Made by a program: the position numbers and the translations under genes
Shown: one piece after another, positions 52,104-61,341 of the stretch
Position numbering within the stretch: the stretch's first letter is position 1
Layout: every line of letters begins with the position of its first letter
Origin: Ulvibacterium marinum
GTDB taxonomy: Bacteria > Bacteroidota > Bacteroidia > Flavobacteriales > Flavobacteriaceae
Assembly: GCF_003626755.1 (NCBI RefSeq)
Contig: NZ_RBCJ01000002.1
Span: forward strand, 806,001-870,000
Direction of reading: 5' to 3'
Length of the DNA: 64,000 nucleotides
Notes under the pieces: generated by a model
The model's database searches: none
What the model was told of the DNA's origin: nothing
What the model saw: only the letters and a program-made list of their open reading frames with translations

Positions 52104-52111
52104 TAATTTTG
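52104..52111 (+). promoter_or_regulatory. -7 promoter box (TAATTTTG) of ybaB
   Basis: Perfect TAnnTTTG box 27 bases before the ATG at 52138. Confidence 0.5.
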
Positions 52112-52137
52112 AAGGTAACTAATCTAATTAACGCAAT

Positions 52138-52464
52138 ATGTTTGGAGATATGATGGGTATGATGGGAAAACTCAAGGATACCCAAAGAAAAGTAGAGGAA
52201 ACCAGAAAACGGTTGGATACGGTAACATTGGAAGAAAGCACCCCTGATGGACTTCTAACTGTAGAAATTACCGCCAACCGGAAAATAAAGAAAATACAGG
52301 TCGATGATAGCCTGTTACAGGACAAGGAACAGTTGGAAGATTATCTTATCCTGACGTTGAATAAAGCCATTGAAAAGGCCACCCAGGTCAATGAAACGGA
52401 ACTGGCCGCCGTGGCCAAGGAGGGCATGCCGAATATTCCAGGGATGGACAGTTTCTTCAAATGA
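52138..52464 (+). CDS. ybaB: YbaB/EbfC nucleoid-associated protein
   Basis: 108 residues with the YbaB pattern: N-terminal helix [23 protein letters not shown], the beta strands [20 protein letters not shown], and the C-terminal helix [16 protein letters not shown], ending in GMDSFFK. It forms a dimer that binds DNA without much sequence preference, often encoded near recombination genes, here alone. It is monocistronic with its own promoter. Confidence 0.94.
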   Translation: MFGDMMGMMGKLKDTQRKVEETRKRLDTVTLEESTPDGLLTVEITANRKIKKIQVDDSLLQDKEQLEDYLILTLNKAIEKATQVNETELAAVAKEGMPNIPGMDSFFK

Positions 52465-52585
52465 CTTGATCCCGCGAAAAAAAGAAGACCATTAGGTCCA
52501 CAGTCTAACTTTGTTCTTCTAAAATTAATTCTTCATATCGTTTTTCAGATACAAAAGATGTAACTTTAGGAAAAGCTAAATGTAA

Positions 52586-52909
52586 ATGGTTGCAATTGAG
52601 AAAAACAATGGGAACGGATACCGGTTTATTTTGAAATCAGAAAGTGGACAAACCCTTTTGAGCAGCATTCCATTTCCAAATGAATCCGAAGTCCAAAAAT
52701 CCTTGCAAACACTTAAAAACTTAAAAAAGATTCCAATCGGTTTTGAAAGAAAGACCGACAATGAAGGTAAATTTCTTTTTAATATAAAGGATGATACCGG
52801 AAGTCTTATTGGACATAGCGAGCTTTATACTTCCGAGGCCGGAATGGAAAACGGAATAAAAAATTTAAAAAATCGGATTTATAGACTTTCCGATTTGGGC
52901 GAACTATAG
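52586..52909 (+). CDS. YegP-like DUF1508 tandem-domain protein
   Basis: 107 residues holding two copies of the DUF1508 (UPF0339) strand pattern: GNGYRFILKSESGQTLLSSIP followed by about 40 residues and then GKFLFNIKDDTGSLIGHSELY. Members are small beta proteins of unknown job, sometimes linked to stress. A -7-like TAACTTTA lies at 52561. It converges with the threonine aldolase gene, the two overlapping by six bases at their 3' ends. Confidence 0.85.
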   Translation: MVAIEKNNGNGYRFILKSESGQTLLSSIPFPNESEVQKSLQTLKNLKKIPIGFERKTDNEGKFLFNIKDDTGSLIGHSELYTSEAGMENGIKNLKNRIYRLSDLGEL

Positions 52910-53926
52910 CGCTTCCAAAATGGATAAAAAAATGTGATGCATCTCATCCGTATAGTCCAAATGGGTAACGATCCGTAATTTTCCCTGACCCATACCGATG
53001 ATATAAACATTTTTCTCCTCCAGTTTTTGAACAAATGTTTCTGCAGAAATTAGATTCTCATTGATCTCAAATATGATGATATTGGTTTCTATCGGCTCTA
53101 CCTTTTTAACGTAAGACAAGTTTTGCAGCACTTCCCCAATTACTTTGGCTTTGGTATGATCCTCTACCAATCTATCCCTGTGATGATCCAAAGCATAATT
53201 ACCGGCCGCAGCCAAATAACCGGCTTGGCGCATTCCTCCACCCAATATTTTACGAATACGAAGGGCCCTATCTATTTTTTCCTCACTCCCAACCAAGACC
53301 GAGCCAACAGGACAGCCTAAACCTTTGCTTAGACACACGCTTATGGTGTCGAAAAGGTCGCCATATTGTTTTGGTGATTCGTTTCTTGCAACTAGGGCAT
53401 TCCATAACCGGGCACCATCCAGATGGTACCCAAGGTTATATTTCTCACATACTTTTTTTATGCTTTGTAATTCCTGAAAATCCCAACAAGCGCCACCGCC
53501 TTTGTTCGTTGTATTTTCAATACAGACCAATGACGTTAACGGACTATGATAAAAATCGGGTGGATTTACGGCTGCTTCCACTTGCGAAGCGGTCATCATA
53601 CCCCGCTTACCATCCACAAGTTTACAGGAGACCCCACTATTGAAACTAGCCCCTCCCCCTTCATAGTTATAGACATGGGCATACTTATCACAAATGAGTT
53701 GATCTCCTGGATTCGTATGCAGTTTAATGGCGGTTTGGTTGGTCATTGAGCCTGAAGGAAAAAAAAGCGCAGCTTCCTTCCCGAAAAGATTCGCAACCTT
53801 CGCTTCCAAGGCGTTTACGGAAGGATCTTCCTTAAATACATCGTCTCCAACCTCTGCGTTCATCATGGCTTCCAACATGCCAGATGTGGGTTTGGTGACC
53901 GTATCACTTATAAGGTTTATTTTCAA
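52904..53926 (-). CDS. PLP-dependent threonine aldolase (GntG/low-specificity type)
   Basis: 340 residues of the beta-eliminating-lyase group: SDTVTKPTSGMLEAM, GDDVFKEDPSV, FPSGSMTNQTA, GYHLDGARLWNA (Asp170) and the PLP lysine Lys201 in SVCLSKGLGCPVGS. It cleaves threonine or allo-threonine to glycine and acetaldehyde, and supplies glycine or degrades threonine in the cytosol. Length and motifs are normal. Convergent, slightly overlapping the YegP-like gene. Confidence 0.94.
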   Translation of the reverse strand: MKINLISDTVTKPTSGMLEAMMNAEVGDDVFKEDPSVNALEAKVANLFGKEAALFFPSGSMTNQTAIKLHTNPGDQLICDKYAHVYNYEGGGASFNSGVSCKLVDGKRGMMTASQVEAAVNPPDFYHSPLTSLVCIENTTNKGGGACWDFQELQSIKKVCEKYNLGYHLDGARLWNALVARNESPKQYGDLFDTISVCLSKGLGCPVGSVLVGSEEKIDRALRIRKILGGGMRQAGYLAAAGNYALDHHRDRLVEDHTKAKVIGEVLQNLSYVKKVEPIETNIIIFEINENLISAETFVQKLEEKNVYIIGMGQGKLRIVTHLDYTDEMHHIFLSILEAL

Positions 53927-53989
53927 AGGATATTTTTTATGCTTTTAAATGAAATTTTCGCTCGAATATAAACTATGTTTTTGAACTGT

Positions 53990-56398
53990 CTAGTGGAAAC
54001 AATCCATTCCAATGGGCGAGCCATCCGGAATTTTGGGAGCAGAATTCATTTTGAACTTATCCGGGTGCTCATAAAAATTACGGATACGGCGTAGCATTTC
54101 CAAAGCATCGATCTGCTCCAGGGCTTTGCCGAAATTGGTTTCATTTATACTTTTTAGTTTGTCATTGGCCAAGGCATTCACCCCTGGGTGCACATATTTG
54201 TTGGCGGCTAAATTCATCAGATGGTCCAACACCTTAAAGTTTATGCTGTTCTGTACCTCAAACAGATAGGGATCTTTGTGAACTCTTCCCAATGTGTATA
54301 CGATTACCATGTCCAATACCTCCTCAAGACCTAAATTCTTGGGGTCCAAAGCTTTTTGCTGTATTAAACGTGAGGCACGTTCCGGATGCAATAAAAAACC
54401 CAGGGTCATATCGGCCGCAGTTTCGGCCGCGGACAACGGGTCGAACGAAACCCCGGTCTTTCCTTTTATGGATTCCCTTGTCCTAGGATAGCCAAAGGCC
54501 CTAGGAGGGAACAATGTTAGTTTCTCCTTAGGGATAGCGATTACAGAAGCGTTCAAGGTCTTTACCAAACCCGTCAACGCTTGCCGCTGTATAGCGGAAT
54601 TTGCGATTTCCAAGGTGGTCTGCCCGTCCCCTTTAACTGCATAATTATATTCCATTCCCCCCACCATTTTGGCCACAGCTTCGGTCTGGTAACGGTGAAA
54701 AAAATACAATGGGACAAATACGTCTTCCAAAACAGTGTTAGGCTCACCAGACCGGATGTTGTCCAGTGAAAAATTAGAAATGGCGGTCTTTCTGACTTCA
54801 AGTACTTTATCCAACTCTTCACTTGCATTGGTTCCATTATCCCACAGATGTGCCAATATATGTGAACTTCCAGCCGGACGCGCATCTTGATCGGTAATGA
54901 AACGAAGGCCTTCTTCCCTTGCCTTTTCCAAAATTTGATCAAGACCTTGTTTTTCATCGGTACCTTCAGGGAAATCCATGTAGGAATAGGCGACCGTTAC
55001 CTTGTCCCATTCCCCAATTCCCGTTGCATAAGCATTAGAAAAATCGATTTCCTTTTTTTTGACCGAAAATTGAGGATGCGGATAATCCATTACTGAAGTC
55101 CTGCCATTGGTACTGGCTGCAAAATTATGGGCAAAACCAAGGGTATGACCAATTTCATGTGCGGAAAGTTGCCGAATACGGGCCAATGCCAGTTCGAGCA
55201 TAGGTTTATAGTTATCGTCCCTTTCGGCAAAAGGTTTGTTCATCAAGGCTTGGGCTATCAAGAAATCTTGACGTATACGTAAACTTCCCAAGCTTACATG
55301 TCCTTTTATGATTTCCCCGGTACGTGGATCCGTAATACTACTTCCATAGCTCCACCCTCGGGTAGAACGGTGTACCCATTGAATAACATTATATCGGACA
55401 TCCAATGGGTCCGCATCATCAGGTAATATCTTTAGTTGGAAGGCATCTTTATATCCAATGGCCTCAAACGCCTGGTTCCACCATCTACCCCCTTCCAAGA
55501 GAGCAGACCGAACTGGTTCTGGAGTACCGTTATCCAAATAATAGATAATAGGATCTATGGCTTCACTGACTTTCAGGGAAGGGTCTTTTTTCTGCAATCG
55601 ATGTCTGGTAACAAAACGTTTTAAAATAGGTTCTTGGATGGGAGTGGCATAGTCGTAATAGGAAAAGGGGTAGGACCCACAGCGCGGATCAAATTCCCGC
55701 TTCTCGTATCCATCGTCAGGTAGTTCTATAAAAGAATGGTGTTGGGCCACAGTAACCAATGAAGGATTTGGTGTCACGGACTTTATCCAGTCGTCTTTAG
55801 GTTCGCCCTCGAAAGTCAACATAACATCAAATTCTACATTTTTTGGGAAGGCTTTGGTACGATCTATATCCACAGCACTTTTGGACTTATCCAACTTATA
55901 GGTTCCTTGTCCCCTACTTTTTAAGCGTTGGGATACCCCATGCGCATCCCGCATCAAAAAATCGGTCAAGTCTATGATGTAGCTGCCATTGATTTCCCCT
56001 TCAATTTTGGCTCCAAAAAGTATTGATTTGGCAAAGGCTTGCCTTACGGATTTCCGTTCCAAGACATTATCCGTAAGCGCACGAAACTTAAGATTGGGTT
56101 GTACTAAAAAAAGTTTGTTACCGGCTTTCTTAAAATATACAACCTGTTCATTGCCTAATTGTCCCCTATCCAGTCCTATATCATTACTGCCTATTCCACT
56201 ACTAAGCGAATAGGCATAAAGAAACTCCTTTTCCAATTTCAAGGTATCAACTGCCAGAAAGGTTTTCCCATTTCCCTCATCATGATAAAAATTAAAAAGT
56301 CCCTCGAATTTTGTATGGCCCATGTTCGTTTCATCAAATTGGGCACCAGAGGATTGAACAAAAAAAACTGAAATGAAAATAAAAATAAAATGCCTCAT
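53990..56398 (-). CDS. Secreted zinc metalloprotease of the DUF5117/DUF4953 type
   Basis: 802 residues from the ATG at 56398, which opens a signal peptide (MRHFIFIFISVFFVQSSGAQ). The catalytic motif HEIGHTLGFAH, followed by a downstream Met-turn-like SVMDYPHP, lies near residue 410 and fits the metzincin HExxHxxGxxH; the preceding half (EFLYAYSLSSGIGSNDIGLDRG, WNQAFEAIGYKDAFQLKIL) matches the large DUF5117/DUF4953 family of Bacteroidota. It is likely periplasmic or surface-exposed and digests proteins. No T9SS tail is visible at its C-terminus (ends in KIPDGSPIGMDCFH). Stands alone, divergent from the ATP-grasp cluster. Confidence 0.92.
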   Translation of the reverse strand: MRHFIFIFISVFFVQSSGAQFDETNMGHTKFEGLFNFYHDEGNGKTFLAVDTLKLEKEFLYAYSLSSGIGSNDIGLDRGQLGNEQVVYFKKAGNKLFLVQPNLKFRALTDNVLERKSVRQAFAKSILFGAKIEGEINGSYIIDLTDFLMRDAHGVSQRLKSRGQGTYKLDKSKSAVDIDRTKAFPKNVEFDVMLTFEGEPKDDWIKSVTPNPSLVTVAQHHSFIELPDDGYEKREFDPRCGSYPFSYYDYATPIQEPILKRFVTRHRLQKKDPSLKVSEAIDPIIYYLDNGTPEPVRSALLEGGRWWNQAFEAIGYKDAFQLKILPDDADPLDVRYNVIQWVHRSTRGWSYGSSITDPRTGEIIKGHVSLGSLRIRQDFLIAQALMNKPFAERDDNYKPMLELALARIRQLSAHEIGHTLGFAHNFAASTNGRTSVMDYPHPQFSVKKKEIDFSNAYATGIGEWDKVTVAYSYMDFPEGTDEKQGLDQILEKAREEGLRFITDQDARPAGSSHILAHLWDNGTNASEELDKVLEVRKTAISNFSLDNIRSGEPNTVLEDVFVPLYFFHRYQTEAVAKMVGGMEYNYAVKGDGQTTLEIANSAIQRQALTGLVKTLNASVIAIPKEKLTLFPPRAFGYPRTRESIKGKTGVSFDPLSAAETAADMTLGFLLHPERASRLIQQKALDPKNLGLEEVLDMVIVYTLGRVHKDPYLFEVQNSINFKVLDHLMNLAANKYVHPGVNALANDKLKSINETNFGKALEQIDALEMLRRIRNFYEHPDKFKMNSAPKIPDGSPIGMDCFH

Positions 56399-56620
56399 GG
56401 GATTAACAAGGTATGTTGGATAATACCTGTAAGTTAGATAATAAAATGTATTCAAAAAACCTTAAATGCAAATACCTGGAGGTATTTAAATTCTTAAAAA
56501 TAAAAATTGCAGAAATTGTCCTTTATTTTTGAATGTATCACTAAAAAATAATAGGATTATTGAGAATTATACATAGAAAGATATGCTTAAAACCGTTATC
56601 TTAAAGCAAAACAAAATCAT

Positions 56621-58084
56621 ATGGAAAACCTCGGAAATCAGATATTCTCCTCTTACCAAAGAAATCCTGATCTATTTGATGAAATATTCGATAAAGATGG
56701 GTCTGTAAAGGATGTTTACAAGACCTTGTTCGATCTCTATGGAGGGCATTCCATTCAAGATTATGTACGATTGAACGAAAAGGCCAAATCGTCATTTTTC
56801 AATCAAGGAATTACCTTTCAAGTGTACGGGGAAAAGGAAGCCAAGGAGAAAATTTTTCCTTTTGACCTTTTTCCAAGAATCATTGATACCAATGAATGGG
56901 ATATCATAGAACAGGGATCCATACAGCGCAGCAGGGCACTTAACCTATTTCTATGGGATATCTATCACGATAAAAAAATCCTTAAACAAGGCATTGTGCC
57001 TTTGGAACTTATAAGTTCATCGGACAATTATTTGCATCAGATGATCGGCGTTAATCCGCCGGGTGGAATTTACAATCATATTTCCGGAATAGATGTCATT
57101 AAGCACACGGATGGCGACTATTATGTTTTGGAAGATAACATCAGATGTCCATCTGGAGTGAGTTATGTTATTTGCAATAGAACGGCACTGAAAAGGGCAC
57201 TTTTTGGGGTTTTCAACCATTACCAGACCCATACCGTGACCAATTATGCAGAAAATCTTTTGGACCTTTTGGAAACGACAAAGCCTAAAGGAGTGGATAT
57301 CCCAAACACGGTTGTAATTACTCCGGGAATGTACAATTCTGCCTTTTATGAACATTCTTACCTGGCCAAGACCATGGGCGTAGAACTCGTAGAGGGCCGT
57401 GACCTATTTGTAGAAAATGATTTTGTGTATATGAAAACCATACAAGGTCCGGAACGGGTAGATGTAATTTATCGACGTATTGATGACCAGTTCATAGACC
57501 CACTGGAATTTCGTCCAGATTCGGCCTTGGGTGTGCCCGGTTTGTTCGCAGCCTACAAAAAGGGCAATGTTACCTTGGCAAATGCTCCGGGCACCGGTGT
57601 TGCAGATGATAAGGCGGTCTATACCTATATGCCCGAGATTATTAAATACTATTTGGACGAAAAGCCAATTATCAAAAACGTACACACCTACCACTGCAGT
57701 CGCCCCGATGAGCTTAAGTATGTTTTGGAACATATACCCGAACTTGTAATAAAACCAGTTGATGAGGCAGGAGGGTACGGAATATCCATAGGGAATAGAT
57801 TGTCCAAGGATGAGATTGAGAAGGTAAAAAAGCAGATTTCGGAAGCACCAAGAAAATATGTGGCCCAACCTATAATGTCCCTTTCCGTCCATCCCACTTA
57901 CATTGACCAAAACGAATCATTTGAACAAAGACATATAGACCTTAGGACTTTTACCGTTTTGGGCAAAGATCGGGAGTTTGTATTAAAAGGTGGTCTCACC
58001 AGGGTGGCCCTAAAAAAGGGAAATTTAATAGTAAACTCCTCACAGGGGGGTGGATCTAAGGATACTTGGGTCCTTAAAGAATGA
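56621..58084 (+). CDS. Circularly permuted ATP-grasp protein (DUF404/DUF407 type)
   Basis: 487 residues of the circularly permuted ATP-grasp type 2 family. Visible marks: NPPGGIYNHISGIDVIKHTDG, YVLEDNIRCPSGVSYVICNR, YRRIDDQFIDPLEF, VIKPVDEAGGYGISIG (phosphate-binding Gly-rich loop) and the C-terminal SSQGGGSKDTWVLKE. These enzymes are predicted to form peptide bonds between amino acids and a carboxylate using ATP; their product is unknown. It is first in a run of three plus-strand genes (ATP-grasp, alpha-E, transglutaminase), the standard partners. A fused relative lies at 62235-64000. Confidence 0.92.
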   Translation: MENLGNQIFSSYQRNPDLFDEIFDKDGSVKDVYKTLFDLYGGHSIQDYVRLNEKAKSSFFNQGITFQVYGEKEAKEKIFPFDLFPRIIDTNEWDIIEQGSIQRSRALNLFLWDIYHDKKILKQGIVPLELISSSDNYLHQMIGVNPPGGIYNHISGIDVIKHTDGDYYVLEDNIRCPSGVSYVICNRTALKRALFGVFNHYQTHTVTNYAENLLDLLETTKPKGVDIPNTVVITPGMYNSAFYEHSYLAKTMGVELVEGRDLFVENDFVYMKTIQGPERVDVIYRRIDDQFIDPLEFRPDSALGVPGLFAAYKKGNVTLANAPGTGVADDKAVYTYMPEIIKYYLDEKPIIKNVHTYHCSRPDELKYVLEHIPELVIKPVDEAGGYGISIGNRLSKDEIEKVKKQISEAPRKYVAQPIMSLSVHPTYIDQNESFEQRHIDLRTFTVLGKDREFVLKGGLTRVALKKGNLIVNSSQGGGSKDTWVLKE

Positions 58085-58220
58085 ACGGTATGTTGCTTCC
58101 TGTGGGTATGCGGGTAACGTTCAGTACATGAATCCATACTACTACTCGGTTTCATTAAAAAAATAAAACAGAAGTTGATTTATAAAATTTCAACAGAACA
58201 AAAACTAAAATGAAAACTAT

Positions 58221-59168
58221 ATGCTTGCAAGAGTAGCCAACAACCTTTTTTGGATGGGACGTTATATTGAACGTTCCGAACATATGGCCAGATACCTCAA
58301 TGTAAATTATTTTTCCTCTTTGGATGCACCCAACCAACTGTCCCAATCGCGTCAGTTTGTATTACGTTCCATGCTATTCATGGTAGGAGACATTGAAGAA
58401 GATGAGGTTGTTGAGCTAAAGGAAGAAAAAGTGTTACACAAAATTGCCTTGGACCATGAATCCACTTTTTCCATAATCAACAACGTGAAGTACGCTCGGG
58501 AGAATGCAAATAGCGCGCGTGATTTGATTTCTACGGAACTTTATGAGGCCATTAACAAATTCTATCATTTTATCCTCAACTATCCGGTCGATACCTTTGT
58601 AAAAAGGGGACTTTATGATTTCACCGTCAACGTTACCGAAATGACAGCCATCCTGCGGGGAAAAATACGGGGCACTCTACTTCATGACGAAGTCTATGCC
58701 ATTATAATGATGGGCATGAATATAGAACGTGCCAATCAAATCATACGGATCATCAACGCCAAATATAATGACGCCCTAAAAGCGCAAGGAAGTTATGGCG
58801 ATAAGTTTAGCCATAGTTTCGAATGGAGTACATTGTTAAAATGTGCCGAGTCTTACGATATGATGCGAAGATTCTATAAAAAGACCCCCACAAGTATCAC
58901 TACCTTGGAATTTCTGATACTCAACCCTAATTGCCCAAGATCCATAATGAACAGTCTCAACCAGGTCTATAGTCATATTAAAGTATTGGACCCCAGCAAA
59001 AAGTATAACAAAAATTCCACCGCCTTTCTTGTGGGTCGCGTACGATCCGAATATGAATACAAGTACATTGAAGAGATAGAGGGTAATATTAAAAACTTTA
59101 TAGATACGCTTTTAAAGGAACTTACACAGATCAGCAAAAAAATGGAAAAGGAGTTTTTTAATTATTGA
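58221..59168 (+). CDS. Alpha-E domain protein (DUF403)
   Basis: 315 residues, all-helical, beginning with the hallmark MLARVANNLFWMGRYIERSEHMARYLNVNYF, in which the WMGRYxER motif is shared by all members of the DUF403/alpha-E family. Helices with HEVYAIIMMGMNIERANQI and TPTSITTLEFLILNPNCPRS follow. It has no known activity; it is always found with circularly permuted ATP-grasp enzymes, sometimes fused to them, as in this window at 62235-64000, and probably binds their substrate or product. It starts 136 bases after the ATP-grasp gene and 40 before the transglutaminase gene. Confidence 0.93.
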   Translation: MLARVANNLFWMGRYIERSEHMARYLNVNYFSSLDAPNQLSQSRQFVLRSMLFMVGDIEEDEVVELKEEKVLHKIALDHESTFSIINNVKYARENANSARDLISTELYEAINKFYHFILNYPVDTFVKRGLYDFTVNVTEMTAILRGKIRGTLLHDEVYAIIMMGMNIERANQIIRIINAKYNDALKAQGSYGDKFSHSFEWSTLLKCAESYDMMRRFYKKTPTSITTLEFLILNPNCPRSIMNSLNQVYSHIKVLDPSKKYNKNSTAFLVGRVRSEYEYKYIEEIEGNIKNFIDTLLKELTQISKKMEKEFFNY

Positions 59169-59208
59169 CACCTTTTCTTTGTTATCTTTACCTCCCGTAA
59201 CTTCCTAT

Positions 59209-60066
59209 ATGTATCAGGAGTATTCCATTCAGTACAGTGCCAAGAATCATTATGATACCTTGGTGAACGATGCCTATTGGCAATTCCTGATTATTCCAGA
59301 AGATAATGAAAGCCAACAATTGGTATCCTGGGAGTTCTCAAATTCGCTACACGATGTAAACCAGACCTCGATCAACGGTTTCGGTTTTAAGACCATAAGG
59401 GTGCACCCCGGACAAAAATTCAACGATATCTCCTTTCAAGCTTCCTTTACCGTTATAAAAAAGGAAACCAATCCCTTTGATTTTTCATTGCCCCACCACA
59501 ATAAGGCCGACTACGACAAGTTGGAAGAATTGAACTTTCAAGTGGATTTTGAACCTTTTCTTAGAAGGACAAGTTTGACCAGACTTCCAAACACCTATAT
59601 CGATATGTATACTTTTGATGAAAATAAGACCATTTTTGAAAATATTCAGAACCTTAATGGTTGGGTTTCTGAATACCTTTCTTTTAAACCCGGGGTTACG
59701 GATGTAGACACACCCTTGGAGGAAATCATTGAAAAAAGAAATGGAGTATGTCAGGATTTCACCCATTTATTTTGTGCAGTTGTCAAGGAAAATAAAGTTC
59801 CGGCCAGATATGTATCCGGGTATCTGCACCAAGGCCATGGATATTTCGGTGACTCTCAGATGCACGCATGGGCAGAGGTATATGTGCCAGATATCGGTTG
59901 GGTGGGCTTTGACCCAACTAACAATCTTCTGGCCAATACCAATCATATAAAGGTATGTCATGGCAAGGATTATAAGGATTGTTCCCCTTTAATAGGCGTA
60001 GTATACGCCCATGGAGCCAATACCACTTCCCATACTGTTAAGGTATTGTCGGAACAACAACAATAA
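59209..60066 (+). CDS. Transglutaminase-family protein of the ATP-grasp cluster (copy 1)
   Basis: 285 residues from the ATG at 59209; a TTG 30 bases earlier is weaker and lies on a possible -7-like box (TATCTTTA, 59183-59190). The N-terminal 130 residues are a beta-rich bacterial transglutaminase N domain; residues 175-260 carry the catalytic triad Cys in NGVCQDFTHLF, His in QMHAWAEVYV and Asp in GFDPTNN. Papain-like transglutaminases hydrolyse or ligate peptides or proteins. In this cluster it is expected to act on the product of the ATP-grasp enzyme. Its neighbour prfB has an own promoter. Confidence 0.92.
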   Translation: MYQEYSIQYSAKNHYDTLVNDAYWQFLIIPEDNESQQLVSWEFSNSLHDVNQTSINGFGFKTIRVHPGQKFNDISFQASFTVIKKETNPFDFSLPHHNKADYDKLEELNFQVDFEPFLRRTSLTRLPNTYIDMYTFDENKTIFENIQNLNGWVSEYLSFKPGVTDVDTPLEEIIEKRNGVCQDFTHLFCAVVKENKVPARYVSGYLHQGHGYFGDSQMHAWAEVYVPDIGWVGFDPTNNLLANTNHIKVCHGKDYKDCSPLIGVVYAHGANTTSHTVKVLSEQQQ

Positions 60067-60160
60067 AGTGTCTCGGCTAGATGTTGCTTTAACAAGCCCC
60101 AATTTTTCAACACCTTATTTTCTTTTGAAGATAGGATGGAACGATAGCGTTGATTTTTCT

Positions 60161-60189
60161 TTTGCATCCAAAAAAGAAACTTATTTTTG
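60161..60189 (+). promoter_or_regulatory. prfB promoter (TTTG-N17-TATTTTTG)
   Basis: TTTG at 60161-60164, a spacer of 17 bases, and the perfect -7 box TATTTTTG at 60182-60189, 18 bases before the ATG. It is the best complete -33/-7 pair in the window. Confidence 0.65.
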
Positions 60190-60206
60190 TTTGGAAATTT
60201 AATATT

Positions 60207-61302
60207 ATGATTACTACAGATCAATCCAAAGATCTTATTGAGCGCCTCGGTGCGTTAAGGAGGTATCTTTGACATCGATGCCAAACGTATTGAGATAGAG
60301 AACGAGGAGGAAAAGACTTTGGCCCCGGATTTCTGGGACAATCCCCAAGAGGCACAAGCACATATGAAATTCATCCAATCCAAAAAACAATGGGTAGATG
60401 ATTATACGGCCGCGGAAACTTTGGTAGGGGACTTGGAAGTGTTGTTGGAATTTCAGGAAGCTGGGGAAGTGACGGAAGCGGAAGTAGAGACCCAACACCA
60501 AAAGGCCCAACAAGCATTGGAGAAGCTGGAGTTTAAAAACATGCTTTCCGAGGAAGGTGACGAACTGACCGCCGTACTTCAGATTACGGCCGGTGCTGGA
60601 GGAACGGAAAGTTGCGACTGGGCCGCCATGCTCATGCGAATGTATATGATGTGGAGCGAAAAGAACGGTTTCAAGATACGAGAACTCAACTATCAGGAAG
60701 GCGATGTGGCCGGTATAAAAACGGTTACCCTAGAAATTGAGGGCGACTTTGCCTTTGGCTGGTTGAAGGGTGAAAACGGTGTACATCGTTTGGTACGCAT
60801 CTCCCCTTTTGATAGCAATGCCAAACGTCATACTTCTTTTGCGTCCGTCTACGTATATCCACTTGTCGACGATAGTATAGAAATAGAAGTAAACCCGGCC
60901 GACATAGAAATAACAACGGCACGATCCAGTGGTGCGGGTGGGCAGAACGTGAATAAGGTGGAGACCAAAGTACAATTGGTACATAAACCTACGGGCATAC
61001 AAATATCCTGTTCGGATTCCAGAAGCCAACATGATAACAGGGCCACGGCCTTAAAAATGTTGAAATCCCAGTTATACGAAATTGAACTGCGCAAAAAGAT
61101 GGAAGCCCGGCAAGAAATCGAATCCTCCAAAATGAAGATAGAATGGGGCTCACAAATCCGTAACTACGTAATGCACCCCTACAAGCTGGTAAAGGACGTT
61201 AGAACCGGTGAGGAGACCGGAAATGTGGATGCCGTAATGGACGGGGACCTGGATAACTTCCTAAAGGCTTATTTAATGATGATGGGGCAAAAGGAGGAGT
61301 AG
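60207..61302 (+). CDS. prfB: Peptide chain release factor 2 (programmed +1 frameshift)
   Basis: RF2 recognises UGA (and UAA) stop codons. The gene starts at ATG 60207, reads 21 codons to CTT, meets TGA at 60270-60272 and continues in the +1 frame from GAC at 60271 to the stop at 61302, giving about 364 residues. This is the classic autoregulatory frameshift: when RF2 is scarce the ribosome pauses at UGA and slips. The RF2 marks are SPF in RISPFDSN (UGA reading) and GGQ in [16 protein letters not shown] (peptidyl-tRNA hydrolysis). Its first 37 codons are invisible to single-frame gene callers. It lies between two transglutaminase/ATP-grasp loci, which is unexpected but shows no functional tie. 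Confidence 0.97.
60258..60273 (+). other. prfB: RF2 programmed +1 frameshift site
   Basis: AGGAGG (60258-60263), three bases, then CTT TGA C (60267-60273). The order and spacing are the same as in E. coli prfB (AGG GGG TAT CTT TGA C), with an internal Shine-Dalgarno-like sequence pushing the ribosome +1 at CTT. Confidence 0.95.
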
Positions 61303-61341
61303 GCTGTTTTAGTTCCGGGTAAGCTTTTTTGAGAAGCAATT

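Noticed and set aside
53990-56398. T9SS sorting tail on the large metalloprotease
   Set aside because: The C-terminus ends in KIPDGSPIGMDCFH without the beta-sandwich or gliding-type tail; only the giant adhesin shows one.
60207-60318. prfB as a frameshifted pseudogene
   Set aside because: The shift site is the known programmed RF2 signal, and the rest is intact with SPF and GGQ motifs.
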